Origin: Alphaproteobacteria bacterium
GTDB taxonomy: Bacteria > Pseudomonadota > Alphaproteobacteria > SHVP01
Reading direction: 5' to 3'
DNA length: 26,153 nt
NCBI GenBank assembly: GCA_026421105.1
Contig: JAPKDI010000002.1
Coordinates: 1-26,153, forward strand
Part shown: positions 1 to 8,603 of the stretch, piece after piece
Layout: each line of letters opens with the position of its first letter
Numbering within the stretch: position 1 is the first letter of the stretch
The notes under the pieces: generated by a model
What the model was told of the DNA's origin: nothing
Databases searched by the model: none
What the model saw: only the letters and a program-made list of their open reading frames with translations
Translations under genes and position numbers: made by a program

Positions 1-623
1 AGGTGAGCCGCTTTGTTTCGCTGTTCGGCTTCTCGGTGCCGACCTATTGGATCGCGCTCATGGCAATTTTCGTCTTCTTCTTTCTGCTGGGTTGGGCGCC
101 GCCACCAATGGGTCGTCTCGACCTAGCGTCCTTTCCACCGCCCGATATTACGGGCAGCTATCTCGTGGACAGCGTACTCGCCGGCCAATGGGCGACCGCG
201 CGCGTCGCCGCGGGCCAGCTGGCGCTGCCGGTCATTCTGTTTTCCATCATTGTCGCGGCACCCATCATCAAGCATACCCGAGCCATTTCGCTCGAGGTTT
301 TAGGCAGCGACTATGTGCGCTACGCGAAGTCTCAGGGTCTAAGGCCGCGCACGGTAAGGCGAATAGCCCTGCGCAACTCAATCACGCCAGTCCTCACGTT
401 CATTGGGACGGAACTCACCGGCTTACTCGCCTCTGTGTCGCTACTCGAGCTCATCTTCGCCTGGGGCGGGCTCGGGCAGTGGGGGCTCAACGCGATCCTC
501 ACAGGTGATTTCGCGGCTGTTCAGGGGTACGTCTTGGTGTTGGCCGTGTTTTCCGTTGCGGTATTCGTAGTCATCGACGTCCTCGTCCTGCTACTCGAAC
601 CGCGCGCGACGTTGCGGTCATGA
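1..623 (+). CDS. Dpp/Opp-type ABC importer permease (DppB-like), 5' truncated by window
   Basis: This is the C-terminal about 206 residues of an inner-membrane permease of the peptide/nickel (Dpp/Opp) ABC importer family; the start lies before the window. The GTG at base 3 is an internal codon, because the reading enters directly into a membrane stretch typical of the middle of DppB (FGFSVPTYWIAL). Several hydrophobic helices are visible. The cytoplasmic EAA-type coupling loop is seen as the segment from LEVLGSDYVRYAKSQGL to the RNSITP stretch, which contacts the ATPases. Its stop overlaps the ATG of the next permease (ATGA at 620-623), so the two membrane subunits are probably translationally coupled. 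A periplasmic binding protein gene is expected upstream, outside the window. The substrate cannot be read from the sequence; Dpp-type importers also carry non-peptide solutes. Confidence 0.93.
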   Translation, partial: VSRFVSLFGFSVPTYWIALMAIFVFFFLLGWAPPPMGRLDLASFPPPDITGSYLVDSVLAGQWATARVAAGQLALPVILFSIIVAAPIIKHTRAISLEVLGSDYVRYAKSQGLRPRTVRRIALRNSITPVLTFIGTELTGLLASVSLLELIFAWGGLGQWGLNAILTGDFAAVQGYVLVLAVFSVAVFVVIDVLVLLLEPRATLRS

Positions 624-1510
624 CCGAGGTTGCCCTCACGCCTGCACCCGATCGAGGTTTTACGTGGTCGGGACGCGCCCTTGGCGTAACCCGGCGCAGC
701 CCGACGTTTGCCATCGGTCTGATTATCGTCGGCATCTTTGCGTTTGTTGCCATCTTTGCGGATGTCATTTCACCGTTTGGCCCGATCGAAACCTTTCCGC
801 ACCAAGTTCTTCTTCCCCCAAGTGCCGCATTTTGGTTCGGCTCAGACGGCAACGGTATGGATGTGTTCAGCCGTGTGATGCATGGCGCCCGCTTTGGGTT
901 TGGGATCGCGGTTCCTTCGGCCATCATCATGCTGGTGATTGGCGTGCCGCTTGGTCTAGTCGCAGGATACAAGGGCGGGATGGTGGACGAAATCGTGTTA
1001 CGCTCGATGGATGTCCTGAGATCGTTTCCTTCGATCGTTTTGGCGCTTGCAGTTGTTGCCGCTACCGGACAGTCCCTTGTGAACGTCGTCCTAGTTATCG
1101 GTTTTCTAGATGCGCCGATCTTCACGCGCCTAGTTCGCTCAGAGGTCTTGGCTTTGCGCTCCAGCGGGTTTGTCGATTCGGCAGTGGCGGCTGGAAATCC
1201 GACCTGGCGCATTCTATTTGTACATCTACTGCCCAACGCCATTCGCGGTTCGACCGCGATGATTGCCGTCCGGATGGCCTGGGCTGTGCGCATCAGTGCC
1301 ACGCTGGCGTTCATTGGTGTCGGCATTCAGGCACCGACACCCGAATGGGGTGCGATGATTCGCCAGGGCGCAGAGTTCATAATCAGCGGCGAGTGGTGGG
1401 TGGCTCTTTTTCCGGGGGTCGCGCTGGTCGGCATTGTGCTCGGCTTCAATCTCCTCGGCGATGGCCTGCAAGATTTGCTGGACCCCCGGCGAAAGGCGAC
1501 CGGCAAATGA
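620..1510 (+). CDS. Dpp/Opp-type ABC importer permease (DppC-like)
   Basis: This is the second inner-membrane permease of the importer, 296 residues, the usual DppC length. After a short cytoplasmic N-terminus a first helix starts near residue 32 (FAIGLIIVGIFAFVAIFADV). A periplasmic segment with the family's FGSDGNGMDVFSRVMHGAR motif follows, then the core helices. The EAA-like coupling loop is at about 170-200 (RSEVLALRSSGFVDSAVAAG). The C-terminus ends in the family-typical LLGDGLQDLLDPR. The ATG overlaps the preceding stop (ATGA), and its own stop overlaps the ATG of the first ATPase (1507-1510). It should pair with the DppB-like protein to form the translocation pore. Confidence 0.95.
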   Translation: MTEVALTPAPDRGFTWSGRALGVTRRSPTFAIGLIIVGIFAFVAIFADVISPFGPIETFPHQVLLPPSAAFWFGSDGNGMDVFSRVMHGARFGFGIAVPSAIIMLVIGVPLGLVAGYKGGMVDEIVLRSMDVLRSFPSIVLALAVVAATGQSLVNVVLVIGFLDAPIFTRLVRSEVLALRSSGFVDSAVAAGNPTWRILFVHLLPNAIRGSTAMIAVRMAWAVRISATLAFIGVGIQAPTPEWGAMIRQGAEFIISGEWWVALFPGVALVGIVLGFNLLGDGLQDLLDPRRKATGK

Positions 1511-2511
1511 GCCTCCTTGAGGTTAGAAACCTTCATACCCACTTCATCTCGCACGACCTCAATAACAATCTGAGGGTTGCCAAGGGGTTGAATGGTGTCA
1601 CCTTCGAGGTCGACAGTGGCGAGGTGGTCGGGATTGTCGGAGAGACTGGTGCTGGAAAATCGCTGACTGCGATGTCGATTATGGGTTTGCTCCAGTCGCC
1701 GGCACGGATTGTCGAAGGGTCGGTGAAGTTTGATGGGGCGGAGTTGGTGGGCTTGTCTACGGACGAACTCAATCGCATCCGCGGGACGGAACTCACAATG
1801 ATCGTGCAGTCGCCACTGACGTCCCTTGATCCATTGTCTCGCGTCGGCAAGCAACTGGTGCGCGCCCAACGTGAACACCGCAAGATTTCCCAGGCCGAGG
1901 CATGGGCGAACGGGGTGCAGACCATGACAACGGTCGGTATTCCGGAACCTGAGCGCCGTATGCGTGCTTGGCCGCACGAGCTCTCAGGTGGGATGGCGCA
2001 GCGTGTATTGATCGCGCTGGCGCTAATCAATGGCCCGCGGCTGATCATTGCGGACGAACCCACCACCGGTCTCGACGTCACGGTGCAGGCCCAAATATTA
2101 GACCTCCTGCGTGACCTCGTGCGCGATCGTGCGATGGGTGCGATGATCATCACTCACGATCTTGGTGTCGTGGCGCACTACTGCACTCGGATTTGCGTGA
2201 TGTTCGCGGGCTCTATCATCGAAACTGGCCCGGTGCGCCAAGTTTTCAACGATCCCCGGCATCCCTATACCCAGGCTCTTATCTCGTCGACGCCGAAGCG
2301 GATCGCCGAAAAGGGCTACGGCCAAATCGGCGGGCCACCACCCAACCTCTATGCGCTTCCCGCCGGGTGTCATTACCGCGACCGCTGTTCGCGGGCGGCG
2401 GACATCTGTCATCAATCGCCGCCGGTGCAGGATGTCGGTGGCAGCCAGCAGGCGCGATGTCACTTCGCGACAGATACCGAAACTGCGGCCGCGACGGTGC
2501 ACCATGGTTGA
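1507..2511 (+). CDS. Dpp/Opp-type ABC importer ATPase (DppD-like)
   Basis: This is the first cytoplasmic nucleotide-binding subunit of the importer, 334 residues. Walker A is GETGAGKS at 45-52, the Q-loop Gln is near 101, the signature LSGGMAQR starts at 159, Walker B is LIIADEPTTGLD with Glu184, and the H-loop is MIITHDLG. The C-terminus carries the cysteine-containing oligopeptide/dipeptide extension (CHYRDRCSRAADIC) found in DppD/OppD. The frame stays open far upstream inside the dppC-like gene. The ATG at 1507 is chosen because it overlaps the permease stop and begins the standard N-terminus MSLLEVRNLHTHF. The following ATPase gene starts inside its 3' end. Confidence 0.95.
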   Translation: MSLLEVRNLHTHFISHDLNNNLRVAKGLNGVTFEVDSGEVVGIVGETGAGKSLTAMSIMGLLQSPARIVEGSVKFDGAELVGLSTDELNRIRGTELTMIVQSPLTSLDPLSRVGKQLVRAQREHRKISQAEAWANGVQTMTTVGIPEPERRMRAWPHELSGGMAQRVLIALALINGPRLIIADEPTTGLDVTVQAQILDLLRDLVRDRAMGAMIITHDLGVVAHYCTRICVMFAGSIIETGPVRQVFNDPRHPYTQALISSTPKRIAEKGYGQIGGPPPNLYALPAGCHYRDRCSRAADICHQSPPVQDVGGSQQARCHFATDTETAAATVHHG

Positions 2512-3547
2512 GCCGATCCTCAGGGTGCGTAATTTGGTGAAACATTTCCCAGGCAGTCAGCCGGGGGAAACCATCCACGCTGTCAACGACGTGTCGTTCG
2601 ATTTGCTTCCCGGTGAGACCGTGGGCCTCGTGGGTGAAAGCGGTTCAGGTAAATCGACTATCGGGCGCTGCGTCCTGCGCCTTTACCGGCCGACTGACGG
2701 GTCCATCCAGTTTGGCGAGCGCGACATCACGACCATCAGCGAACGTCAGATGCGTCCACTACGCAAAGACATCCAAATTGTCTTTCAAGATCCCTATAGC
2801 GCGCTCAACCCCCGCATGAAGGTCGGCAACCTGATCGGCGAGTTGGTCAAGCTGCATAGCGACCTTGGCGCAGCCGAACGTCGGGAAACCGTCGCTGCCC
2901 TTGCAGCGCGCGTTCACCTCAACGCTGATCTCCTCACGCGGTTTCCCAACGAACTCTCCGGCGGACAGCTGCAGCGGGTGTGTATTGCCCGGGCGCTCGC
3001 CACCAGTCCTAAAGTGATCGTTCTCGACGAGCCGACTAGCTCACTTGACCTCTCGGTGCGGGCCGGCATCCTCGAGCTCCTGGGCGAACTGCAACGCGAT
3101 ACCGGCGTGTCGATGCTGTTCATCTCACACGATCTCGAAACCGTTGAACTCGTCAGCCACCGTATCTTGGTTTTATATCTCGGTTCGGTGGTCGAAGACG
3201 GACCCTCGAAGGCGGTTTTCGCCAAGCCCTCGCATCCGTACTCGCAAGCCTTGTTGTCGGCTGACTTGCCGCCCGACCCGGACGTGGTGCTCGACCGCAA
3301 GATTCTTCAAGGCGAAGTACCAGGTCCAGTGCACCTGCCACCGGGATGTCCGTTTGAGCCCCGTTGCCCCCTGGCGCGGCCTGATTGCCGGCAGGCCAAG
3401 CCGTCTCCGGCCGCGATTGGCGACAAGCATCACGCGGCATGTGTTCGCGTTGCCGACGGCACCAACGATATTCGTAACGCGGAGTCACTAGCCGACGGTG
3501 ACACACACACACAATTACAAGATCAGTTCATTGGGAGAACGTCATGA
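2504..3547 (+). CDS. Dpp/Opp-type ABC importer ATPase (DppF-like)
   Basis: This is the second nucleotide-binding subunit, 347 residues, expected to heterodimerise with the DppD-like ATPase. Walker A is GESGSGKST at 44-52, the Q-loop region reads [14 protein letters not shown], the signature is LSGGQLQRV, Walker B is [12 protein letters not shown] and the H-loop is MLFISHDLE. The C-terminal oligopeptide extension is present, with a Cys-rich [14 protein letters not shown]. The frame is open back to 2351, but ATG 2504 gives the family N-terminus ([17 protein letters not shown]) and overlaps the preceding gene by 8 bases. The last residues (THTQLQ) are encoded by a short AC repeat. Its stop overlaps the next ATG (3544-3547), tying the importer to the downstream enzymes. 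Confidence 0.95.
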   Translation: MVEPILRVRNLVKHFPGSQPGETIHAVNDVSFDLLPGETVGLVGESGSGKSTIGRCVLRLYRPTDGSIQFGERDITTISERQMRPLRKDIQIVFQDPYSALNPRMKVGNLIGELVKLHSDLGAAERRETVAALAARVHLNADLLTRFPNELSGGQLQRVCIARALATSPKVIVLDEPTSSLDLSVRAGILELLGELQRDTGVSMLFISHDLETVELVSHRILVLYLGSVVEDGPSKAVFAKPSHPYSQALLSADLPPDPDVVLDRKILQGEVPGPVHLPPGCPFEPRCPLARPDCRQAKPSPAAIGDKHHAACVRVADGTNDIRNAESLADGDTHTQLQDQFIGRTS

Positions 3548-4479
3548 GTACCAAAGGCGCTATCGATATCGTCGTCAACGTTGCGACCCCGGACATTATC
3601 CGGGCCGGCGGCTCGCCGAGCGACAGCAGGTTTAAGGATCAAACGCGCCAGCCGAAGGGTGCCCGTAAAGGCGTCTCTATGGCGGAGTATCTCAAAAAGA
3701 TGGATCGGGCCGGGATCGAAAGGTCTTTGCTGATCGCAGTCCGCGCCGGCGACATGAACGTCAAAGGGTCGAAAGAAGTTTCATACAAATACGTCGCCGA
3801 TATTTGCCGAAAATATCCAGATCGCTTCTCAGGGCTCGCCGGCATCAATCCGATGCTCGGGATGGAACAGCTGCGCGACCTCGAAGAGGCGGTCGACAAG
3901 TACGGTTTCGTTGGGGCACATTTTTATCCCCATTGGTTCGACATGGCGCCCGACCACCCCTACGTATTTCCGGTCTACGCCAAGTGCATCGAGCTCGATA
4001 TACCGATCATGATGCAGGTCGGACATAACCTCGTGTACCAACGTGATCGTCGCCTCCCCAGCATGGCGCAACCCATCACGTTGGATCGCATCGCCATCCT
4101 CTATCCCGAACTTAAACTCCTCGGCATTCATCTCGGTGTTCCCTGGACGGACGAGATGATCTCTATGGCGTGGAAGCATGAAAATATCTACATCGGTGGC
4201 GATGCCTATGCGCCGCGCTACTGGCCCAAACAAATGGTTCACTACGCCAATACCTACGGCTCCCATAAGTTCTTGTTCGGAACCGATTGGACGGTGATCG
4301 ACCCAGAGCGTGCCGTGCGGGAGGTCGAAGAACTCCAATTCAAACCGGCTTCAAAGGTGATGATCATGCGTGACAACGCGCTGCGCATCTTCAATCTGCC
4401 CAAAAAAGGCTTGAAGACCGAGCCGCGCAACTGGCAGGCCGCGCTCAACGAAGCCCCGGCCAAGAAGGGACAGAAATAA
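3544..4479 (+). CDS. Amidohydrolase_2-fold protein lacking the N-terminal HxH metal motif
   Basis: This 311-residue protein resembles the ACMSD/amidohydrolase_2 TIM-barrel family, whose members are metal-dependent decarboxylases or hydrolases, often of aromatic acids. Recognisable elements are the RFSGLAGINPMLG strand, GFVGAHFYPHW at about 121-131, MQVGHN with His161, LLGIHLGVPW with His196, and FGTDWT with Asp248. These last three match the usual second-half metal and catalytic ligands. The start IDIVVNVATP has Val10 and Asn12 where the family normally has H-x-H. The metal site is therefore altered, or the protein uses another mechanism. The ATG overlaps the upstream ATPase stop, with a GGGAG ribosome site just before it, and the stop shares a base with the next ATG. 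A role in processing the imported substrate is inferred. Confidence 0.85.
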   Translation: MSTKGAIDIVVNVATPDIIRAGGSPSDSRFKDQTRQPKGARKGVSMAEYLKKMDRAGIERSLLIAVRAGDMNVKGSKEVSYKYVADICRKYPDRFSGLAGINPMLGMEQLRDLEEAVDKYGFVGAHFYPHWFDMAPDHPYVFPVYAKCIELDIPIMMQVGHNLVYQRDRRLPSMAQPITLDRIAILYPELKLLGIHLGVPWTDEMISMAWKHENIYIGGDAYAPRYWPKQMVHYANTYGSHKFLFGTDWTVIDPERAVREVEELQFKPASKVMIMRDNALRIFNLPKKGLKTEPRNWQAALNEAPAKKGQK

Positions 4480-5330
4480 TGCCCCGACCACATATTGAAT
4501 TCATCCAAGCCCAGGCCCTCGGATGGGCTGACGGGCTTCCATCCGGCGGAGCACGACCGGATGTCGCGTCGAAAACTCTCAGCATCGACGATGCGACGGG
4601 TGCCGCGACTTGCGTCGTACGCTACCCCGCAGGCTGGGACCGTGCCACGTCAGGCTACTTGTCTACCGACGAAGAATTCTACGTTCTCGAAGGCGCGCTG
4701 ACGATTAACGGCGTCACCTACGACCGCGACAGCTTCGCCCATCTTCCTGAGGGACATCTGCGAAAATCCGCGTCCTCGAAGGAAGGCGCAGTCCTCCTGA
4801 CATTCTTCGATGGTCCAGTTGACGCGGTGGCGGCTGATGCACCCGGTCCCATGTTCCGCGCGGACCGTCTCGTCGAGAAAATCTCCGCCCCGACCGCCGA
4901 TTGGGGTAATGCCGATCTCGATGCGATGGGCTTGCGTGACATTTCCACCAGCTCGCGCTTGTTGTCGCTGTTCACGGATCCCGACACCGGTGAAATCACC
5001 TACCTCACTGGCGTTATGCCGTTCAAATCAGAGTCATCGCCCGAACGGCACCCTGTCGGGCAGGAGTTCTACATTTTGGGCGGCTCCCTCGCAGGCGTCG
5101 GTGGCGTCATGCAGGCGGGCGCCTATTGCTGGCGGCCGCCGCTGGTTACGCACGGCCCTTACGGTAGTCCCACCGGTGCGTTGATAATCCTCCGAAGCGT
5201 CGGTGGTCCGCTCACGACGGAACTCGACGCCACGGTGCCGCACACCTATCAACCAGATCATTCGCCCGTCTTACCGCCTGAATTGGCTGAGGCCGGTTCG
5301 AAACCATTCCCGCCGCAAGGTCGGTACTAG
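4479..5330 (+). CDS. Two-domain cupin protein (DUF4437-like)
   Basis: This 283-residue protein appears to hold two consecutive cupin-like beta-barrels. The first centres on EEFYVLEGALTINGVTYDRD (about 66-85) followed by SFAHLPEGH. The second centres on GQEFYILGGSLAGVGGVM and then GAYCWRPPLVTHGPYG near residue 220. The pattern resembles DUF4437/ChrR-type cupins. Clear His-rich metal motifs are sparse in the first domain, while the second keeps a His in LVTHGPYG. No signal peptide is seen, so it should be cytoplasmic. Its ATG overlaps the amidohydrolase stop by one base (TAATG) and the CoA ligase starts 6 bases later, so it belongs to the same pathway. It could be a small-molecule-binding, isomerase or dioxygenase-like step; I cannot tell which. 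Confidence 0.8.
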   Translation: MPRPHIEFIQAQALGWADGLPSGGARPDVASKTLSIDDATGAATCVVRYPAGWDRATSGYLSTDEEFYVLEGALTINGVTYDRDSFAHLPEGHLRKSASSKEGAVLLTFFDGPVDAVAADAPGPMFRADRLVEKISAPTADWGNADLDAMGLRDISTSSRLLSLFTDPDTGEITYLTGVMPFKSESSPERHPVGQEFYILGGSLAGVGGVMQAGAYCWRPPLVTHGPYGSPTGALIILRSVGGPLTTELDATVPHTYQPDHSPVLPPELAEAGSKPFPPQGRY

Positions 5331-5336
5331 CGCACC

Positions 5337-6914
5337 ATGAACCAAGCCAGATCGATCGCTGGACGCCCGGCCTCATATCGGCCCGTCACGATAACCGAGG
5401 GCTTGCGCACCAGTGCGCGCAACAACCCGAATAAGCTCGCCCTTACCGAAGAGGGGCGAGGGCTCACCCACGGCCAGCTGATTCAACGCATTAACCGGGT
5501 CTCGAACGCGGGCATCGGCCTCGGGTTAGCCCCGGGTGATCACGTCGCCCTGATGTGCGCCAATTGTATCGAGTTTGTCGAAGTGACGTGTGGGATGTCT
5601 GAAATTGGCGTAGCACCCGCCATGATCAATGCGCGCTCCACCTCGCATGAGGCCTCGTACATCTGTAACGACGCCGGCGCCAAAATCCTTTTTGTCCATG
5701 CCGACTACCAGGATGCGGCTTTCGCGGCGAATCTTCAGACCGTTGAGCGCATCGTTGTGATCGATCCCGGCAACGACAACTGCGATTACGAAAATCTTCT
5801 CGCGGCCGCTTCGAGCAGCCAAACCGCCGTGCCCTTAGAAGAGTGGGACGTTTTCTCGATGCCTTATACCTCGGGCACAACGGGGCGACCCAAGGGGGTC
5901 CTTCTGTCGCATCGTAGCCGCGTCAACCACATGCTCTTCACGATGGCCGCTAATTACGGTTGCTACACCCCCACCGCACGGCCCCTCGCGACATCGCCGT
6001 TTCACAATGGCGCAGGTTTCATCAATGCCCTTGCGGGGCCATTTTTTGGCGGCACCACCCATATATTGCCGAAGTACGAACCGGAACTGATGCTCCGCGC
6101 ACTCGAAGAGCGCAACATCACCAGCATGTTCATGGTGCCCACGCACTTCCATGCGCTGTTCAACTTAGGTGCCGATACGCTGGCGCGTTATGATAAAAGT
6201 TCGCTCAAGGTCATCCACTCCAACGCCGCGCCCTTGCCGCAAGCAACCAAGGTCAAGATCGTTGATTATTTTGGCGAGGGGATCTTGTTTGAATCCTACG
6301 GATCAACAGAGGCTGGTGGCTGCACGTTCTTGCGTCCCGAAGACCAATTGCGCAAAGACAGCTGCGTCGGGCAGCCGGGCCCTAGCGTCTGGGTAGAGAT
6401 TCGCGACGACAAAGGCAAAGAGCTAGGCGTTGGCGACGTCGGCGAGGTCTGGATCAAGAACGCCTGGCTGTTCAACGGCTATTGGAATAAACCCGAGGCC
6501 ACCGCAGAAGCGCTGGTCGATGGTTGGTGCTCCGTGGGAGATCTCGGTCGCATGGACGACGAGGGCCATCTCTATCTGGTGGATCGAAAAAAGAACGTGA
6601 TTATCTCAGGTGGCCAGAATATCTTCCCACGCGAAATCGAAGAGGTGTTGCACCACCATCCGGCCGTCGGCGAAGTCGCCGTCGTGGGCAAAAAAGACGA
6701 TTACTGGGGCGAGGCCGTTACCGCTTTTGTGGTCTTAAACCAAGGTCATTCGGCTACAGTGGATGAACTCAAGGAGCGCTGCGCCCACGAACTCGCGCGT
6801 TACAAATTGCCCAAGGAATTCTATTTCATCGACGTGATGCCAAAGAACGCCACGGGCAAGACGCTTCATCGTGAACTGCGCGATGCGCTCAATAAGGGAG
6901 ATTACGATACATGA
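5337..6914 (+). CDS. AMP-forming acyl-CoA synthetase / CoA ligase
   Basis: This is a class I adenylate-forming enzyme of 525 residues, expected to activate a carboxylic acid with ATP and CoA. The phosphate-binding loop is YTSGTTGRPKG from residue 178. The A5 motif is YGSTEAGG from 321, the A7 region is GDLGRMDDEGHLYLVDRKKN from 401, and the hinge-side segment is IISGGQNIFPREIEEVL. The A10 catalytic lysine is K508 in KNATGKTLHRELR. The acyl specificity cannot be read off; the enzyme is of the medium-chain/aryl type in length and layout. Six bases separate it from the cupin gene, and its stop overlaps the next ATG (6911-6914). In this operon it probably turns the imported acid into a CoA thioester. 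Confidence 0.93.
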   Translation: MNQARSIAGRPASYRPVTITEGLRTSARNNPNKLALTEEGRGLTHGQLIQRINRVSNAGIGLGLAPGDHVALMCANCIEFVEVTCGMSEIGVAPAMINARSTSHEASYICNDAGAKILFVHADYQDAAFAANLQTVERIVVIDPGNDNCDYENLLAAASSSQTAVPLEEWDVFSMPYTSGTTGRPKGVLLSHRSRVNHMLFTMAANYGCYTPTARPLATSPFHNGAGFINALAGPFFGGTTHILPKYEPELMLRALEERNITSMFMVPTHFHALFNLGADTLARYDKSSLKVIHSNAAPLPQATKVKIVDYFGEGILFESYGSTEAGGCTFLRPEDQLRKDSCVGQPGPSVWVEIRDDKGKELGVGDVGEVWIKNAWLFNGYWNKPEATAEALVDGWCSVGDLGRMDDEGHLYLVDRKKNVIISGGQNIFPREIEEVLHHHPAVGEVAVVGKKDDYWGEAVTAFVVLNQGHSATVDELKERCAHELARYKLPKEFYFIDVMPKNATGKTLHRELRDALNKGDYDT

Positions 6915-8599
6915 TGATCACCCGACATTACCTGACGGTCGGCAATCGGCGGGTTCACTATCGCAGGGCCGGGCAGGGGCCAGCGATCGTCCTTCTCCAT
7001 GCGTCGCCCGTCTCCAGCGAGGTCTTCGAGGAAGTCCACTTCCCGGTCCTGGCCAAAGAGTTCACGGTTATCGCCATCGACACCCCGGGCCAAGGGTTTT
7101 CCGACCGGCTTGAGTTGGGTCGGCAAGAACAGATCGCAGATTTGGCCGATGCTCTGGCCGAAACACTTGAGATCCTTGGCGTCGAACACTGCGCGCTCTA
7201 TGGCCGGCATACAGGCGCATCGATTGCCGTGGAATACGCGCGCCGGTTTCCCAAGCGTGCCTCGCTCGTCATTACCGACGGTTTTCCGTTGTTTTCTGCC
7301 GAGGTGCGCGACGAATACCTAAAGAACTATCTTGCCGAAATCGTGCCGGACTGGGCAGGCTCACATCTGTTGTGGTGGTGGTTCCGTTACCGCGAACAGC
7401 ATGTCTTTTGGCCGTGGAACAAACACGAGGGCGCCAATCGCGCGGATCAAGACGTGCCAAACCTGGACTTCTTGCAACGCGGCACGCGCGAGATCTTGGT
7501 TGCTGGCAACAGTTACCAATACCCCTACGCGGCTGCCTTCGCGCACGACGGCATCCCGTGTGTGCACGACATCATCAAGGGGCCGGTGCCGGTTTGTTTC
7601 GGTGGTCGCCCGGGAGACTCAGTTTTTCCTGCGCTTGAACGTATGCCCAAAAAATCTTGGGTCAAAGAATTCAAACGAGACAAGCGCGACGCCGCGATGG
7701 AAGAACTTGAAATCTTCCGCCAATACCCGGCAAAGGGCGAACCACCGTCACCACCGGATGCAACGGACCTGCCCGATCGCGTCACCATCCGCTACGTGGC
7801 TGTCGGTGGTGGACAAGTCGCGCTGCGGAGTGCTGGAGATCACCATCCCGGGGCGCCTGTAATCTTGCTCCACCAGTTCCCGGGGTCGGGCAAGTACCTC
7901 GAAAAACTGCTGCTCAAGCTTGGCACCACACAACGTGCTATCGCCATCGATCTGCCAGGGCACGGCGATTCAGATCCTGCGACGGATCATAGCGTTTCGG
8001 GGTACGCCGCCACGGTGGCAGATGTGCTCTCGCATCTACGGCTTCCCCCTGCGCACATCTACGGGCACAACGCAGGCGCGTCGGTCGTCATCGCCCTTGC
8101 GATAGAATATCCCGCCGCAGTGGCCAGCGTGATGCTGGAAGGGCCGATAGTGATGTCGGCATCGGACCGCGCGCGCCTCGGTGCCCAGTGGGCCTTGCCC
8201 GCAGACCCAGTGTGGGATGGCCACCACCTCACCACCATTTGGCACCAAACACGGGACAAGCGGCTTTACTACCCCTGGTACGAGAAGACATTGGCTGCGA
8301 GTCGTTTCATCGAGCCGGGCGTGTCACCCGAGGCCACGCACAATCAAGTCGTGCAGATGATCAAACATCCTTCCTCGTTCAAACCCGCATGGGATGCCGC
8401 CTTCGCGTACCCAGCGCGTGAACGATTGTCCGAGGTGCGCGTGCCCATGTGGATCGGCGTAACGGATGCCGACGACTTTGCACCTTGCCGCGACGCCACT
8501 GAACGCCTGCTGGACCGTCCCATTGAAGGCCTCGGGCCGGTCCCCAGCACCAAGGCCACAGCCAAGGCGATACAGAAGTTCCTCAAAACCGCCGGGTAA
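6911..8599 (+). CDS. Tandem alpha/beta-hydrolase-fold fusion with non-serine nucleophile positions
   Basis: This 562-residue protein consists of two successive alpha/beta-hydrolase domains (about 1-285 and 290-562). Both halves show the fold's landmarks: LLHASPVSS and LLHQFPGSG after the first strand, then IDTPGQGFSD and IDLPGHGDSD. The nucleophile elbow GxSxG is G-R-H-T-G in domain 1 (His100) and G-H-N-A-G in domain 2 (Asn387), so neither has serine, cysteine or aspartate. No catalytic histidine is evident near either domain's end. The halves also match in the cap region (WWFRYREQHVFWPWNKH against IWHQTRDKRLYYPWYEKT), which points to internal duplication. It is probably not an ordinary esterase; lyase-like, cofactor-free or binding roles are possible. 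The ATG overlaps the CoA-ligase stop. Confidence 0.88.
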   Translation: MMITRHYLTVGNRRVHYRRAGQGPAIVLLHASPVSSEVFEEVHFPVLAKEFTVIAIDTPGQGFSDRLELGRQEQIADLADALAETLEILGVEHCALYGRHTGASIAVEYARRFPKRASLVITDGFPLFSAEVRDEYLKNYLAEIVPDWAGSHLLWWWFRYREQHVFWPWNKHEGANRADQDVPNLDFLQRGTREILVAGNSYQYPYAAAFAHDGIPCVHDIIKGPVPVCFGGRPGDSVFPALERMPKKSWVKEFKRDKRDAAMEELEIFRQYPAKGEPPSPPDATDLPDRVTIRYVAVGGGQVALRSAGDHHPGAPVILLHQFPGSGKYLEKLLLKLGTTQRAIAIDLPGHGDSDPATDHSVSGYAATVADVLSHLRLPPAHIYGHNAGASVVIALAIEYPAAVASVMLEGPIVMSASDRARLGAQWALPADPVWDGHHLTTIWHQTRDKRLYYPWYEKTLAASRFIEPGVSPEATHNQVVQMIKHPSSFKPAWDAAFAYPARERLSEVRVPMWIGVTDADDFAPCRDATERLLDRPIEGLGPVPSTKATAKAIQKFLKTAG

Positions 8600-8603
8600 C
8601 CCG

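Noticed and set aside
664..1506. Long N-terminal extension of the first ATPase frame
   Set aside because: It overlaps the whole permease gene, gives a Cys/Arg-rich translation, and the ATPase family N-terminus begins at ATG 1507.
3501..3513. AC dinucleotide repeat at the end of the second importer ATPase gene
   Set aside because: Only about six units at the extreme C-terminus; too short and poorly placed to argue for phase variation.
7870..7905. PGSGK in the second hydrolase domain resembling a Walker A loop
   Set aside because: It lies in the oxyanion-region segment of an alpha/beta-hydrolase fold, lacks the following Ser/Thr and has no Walker B.
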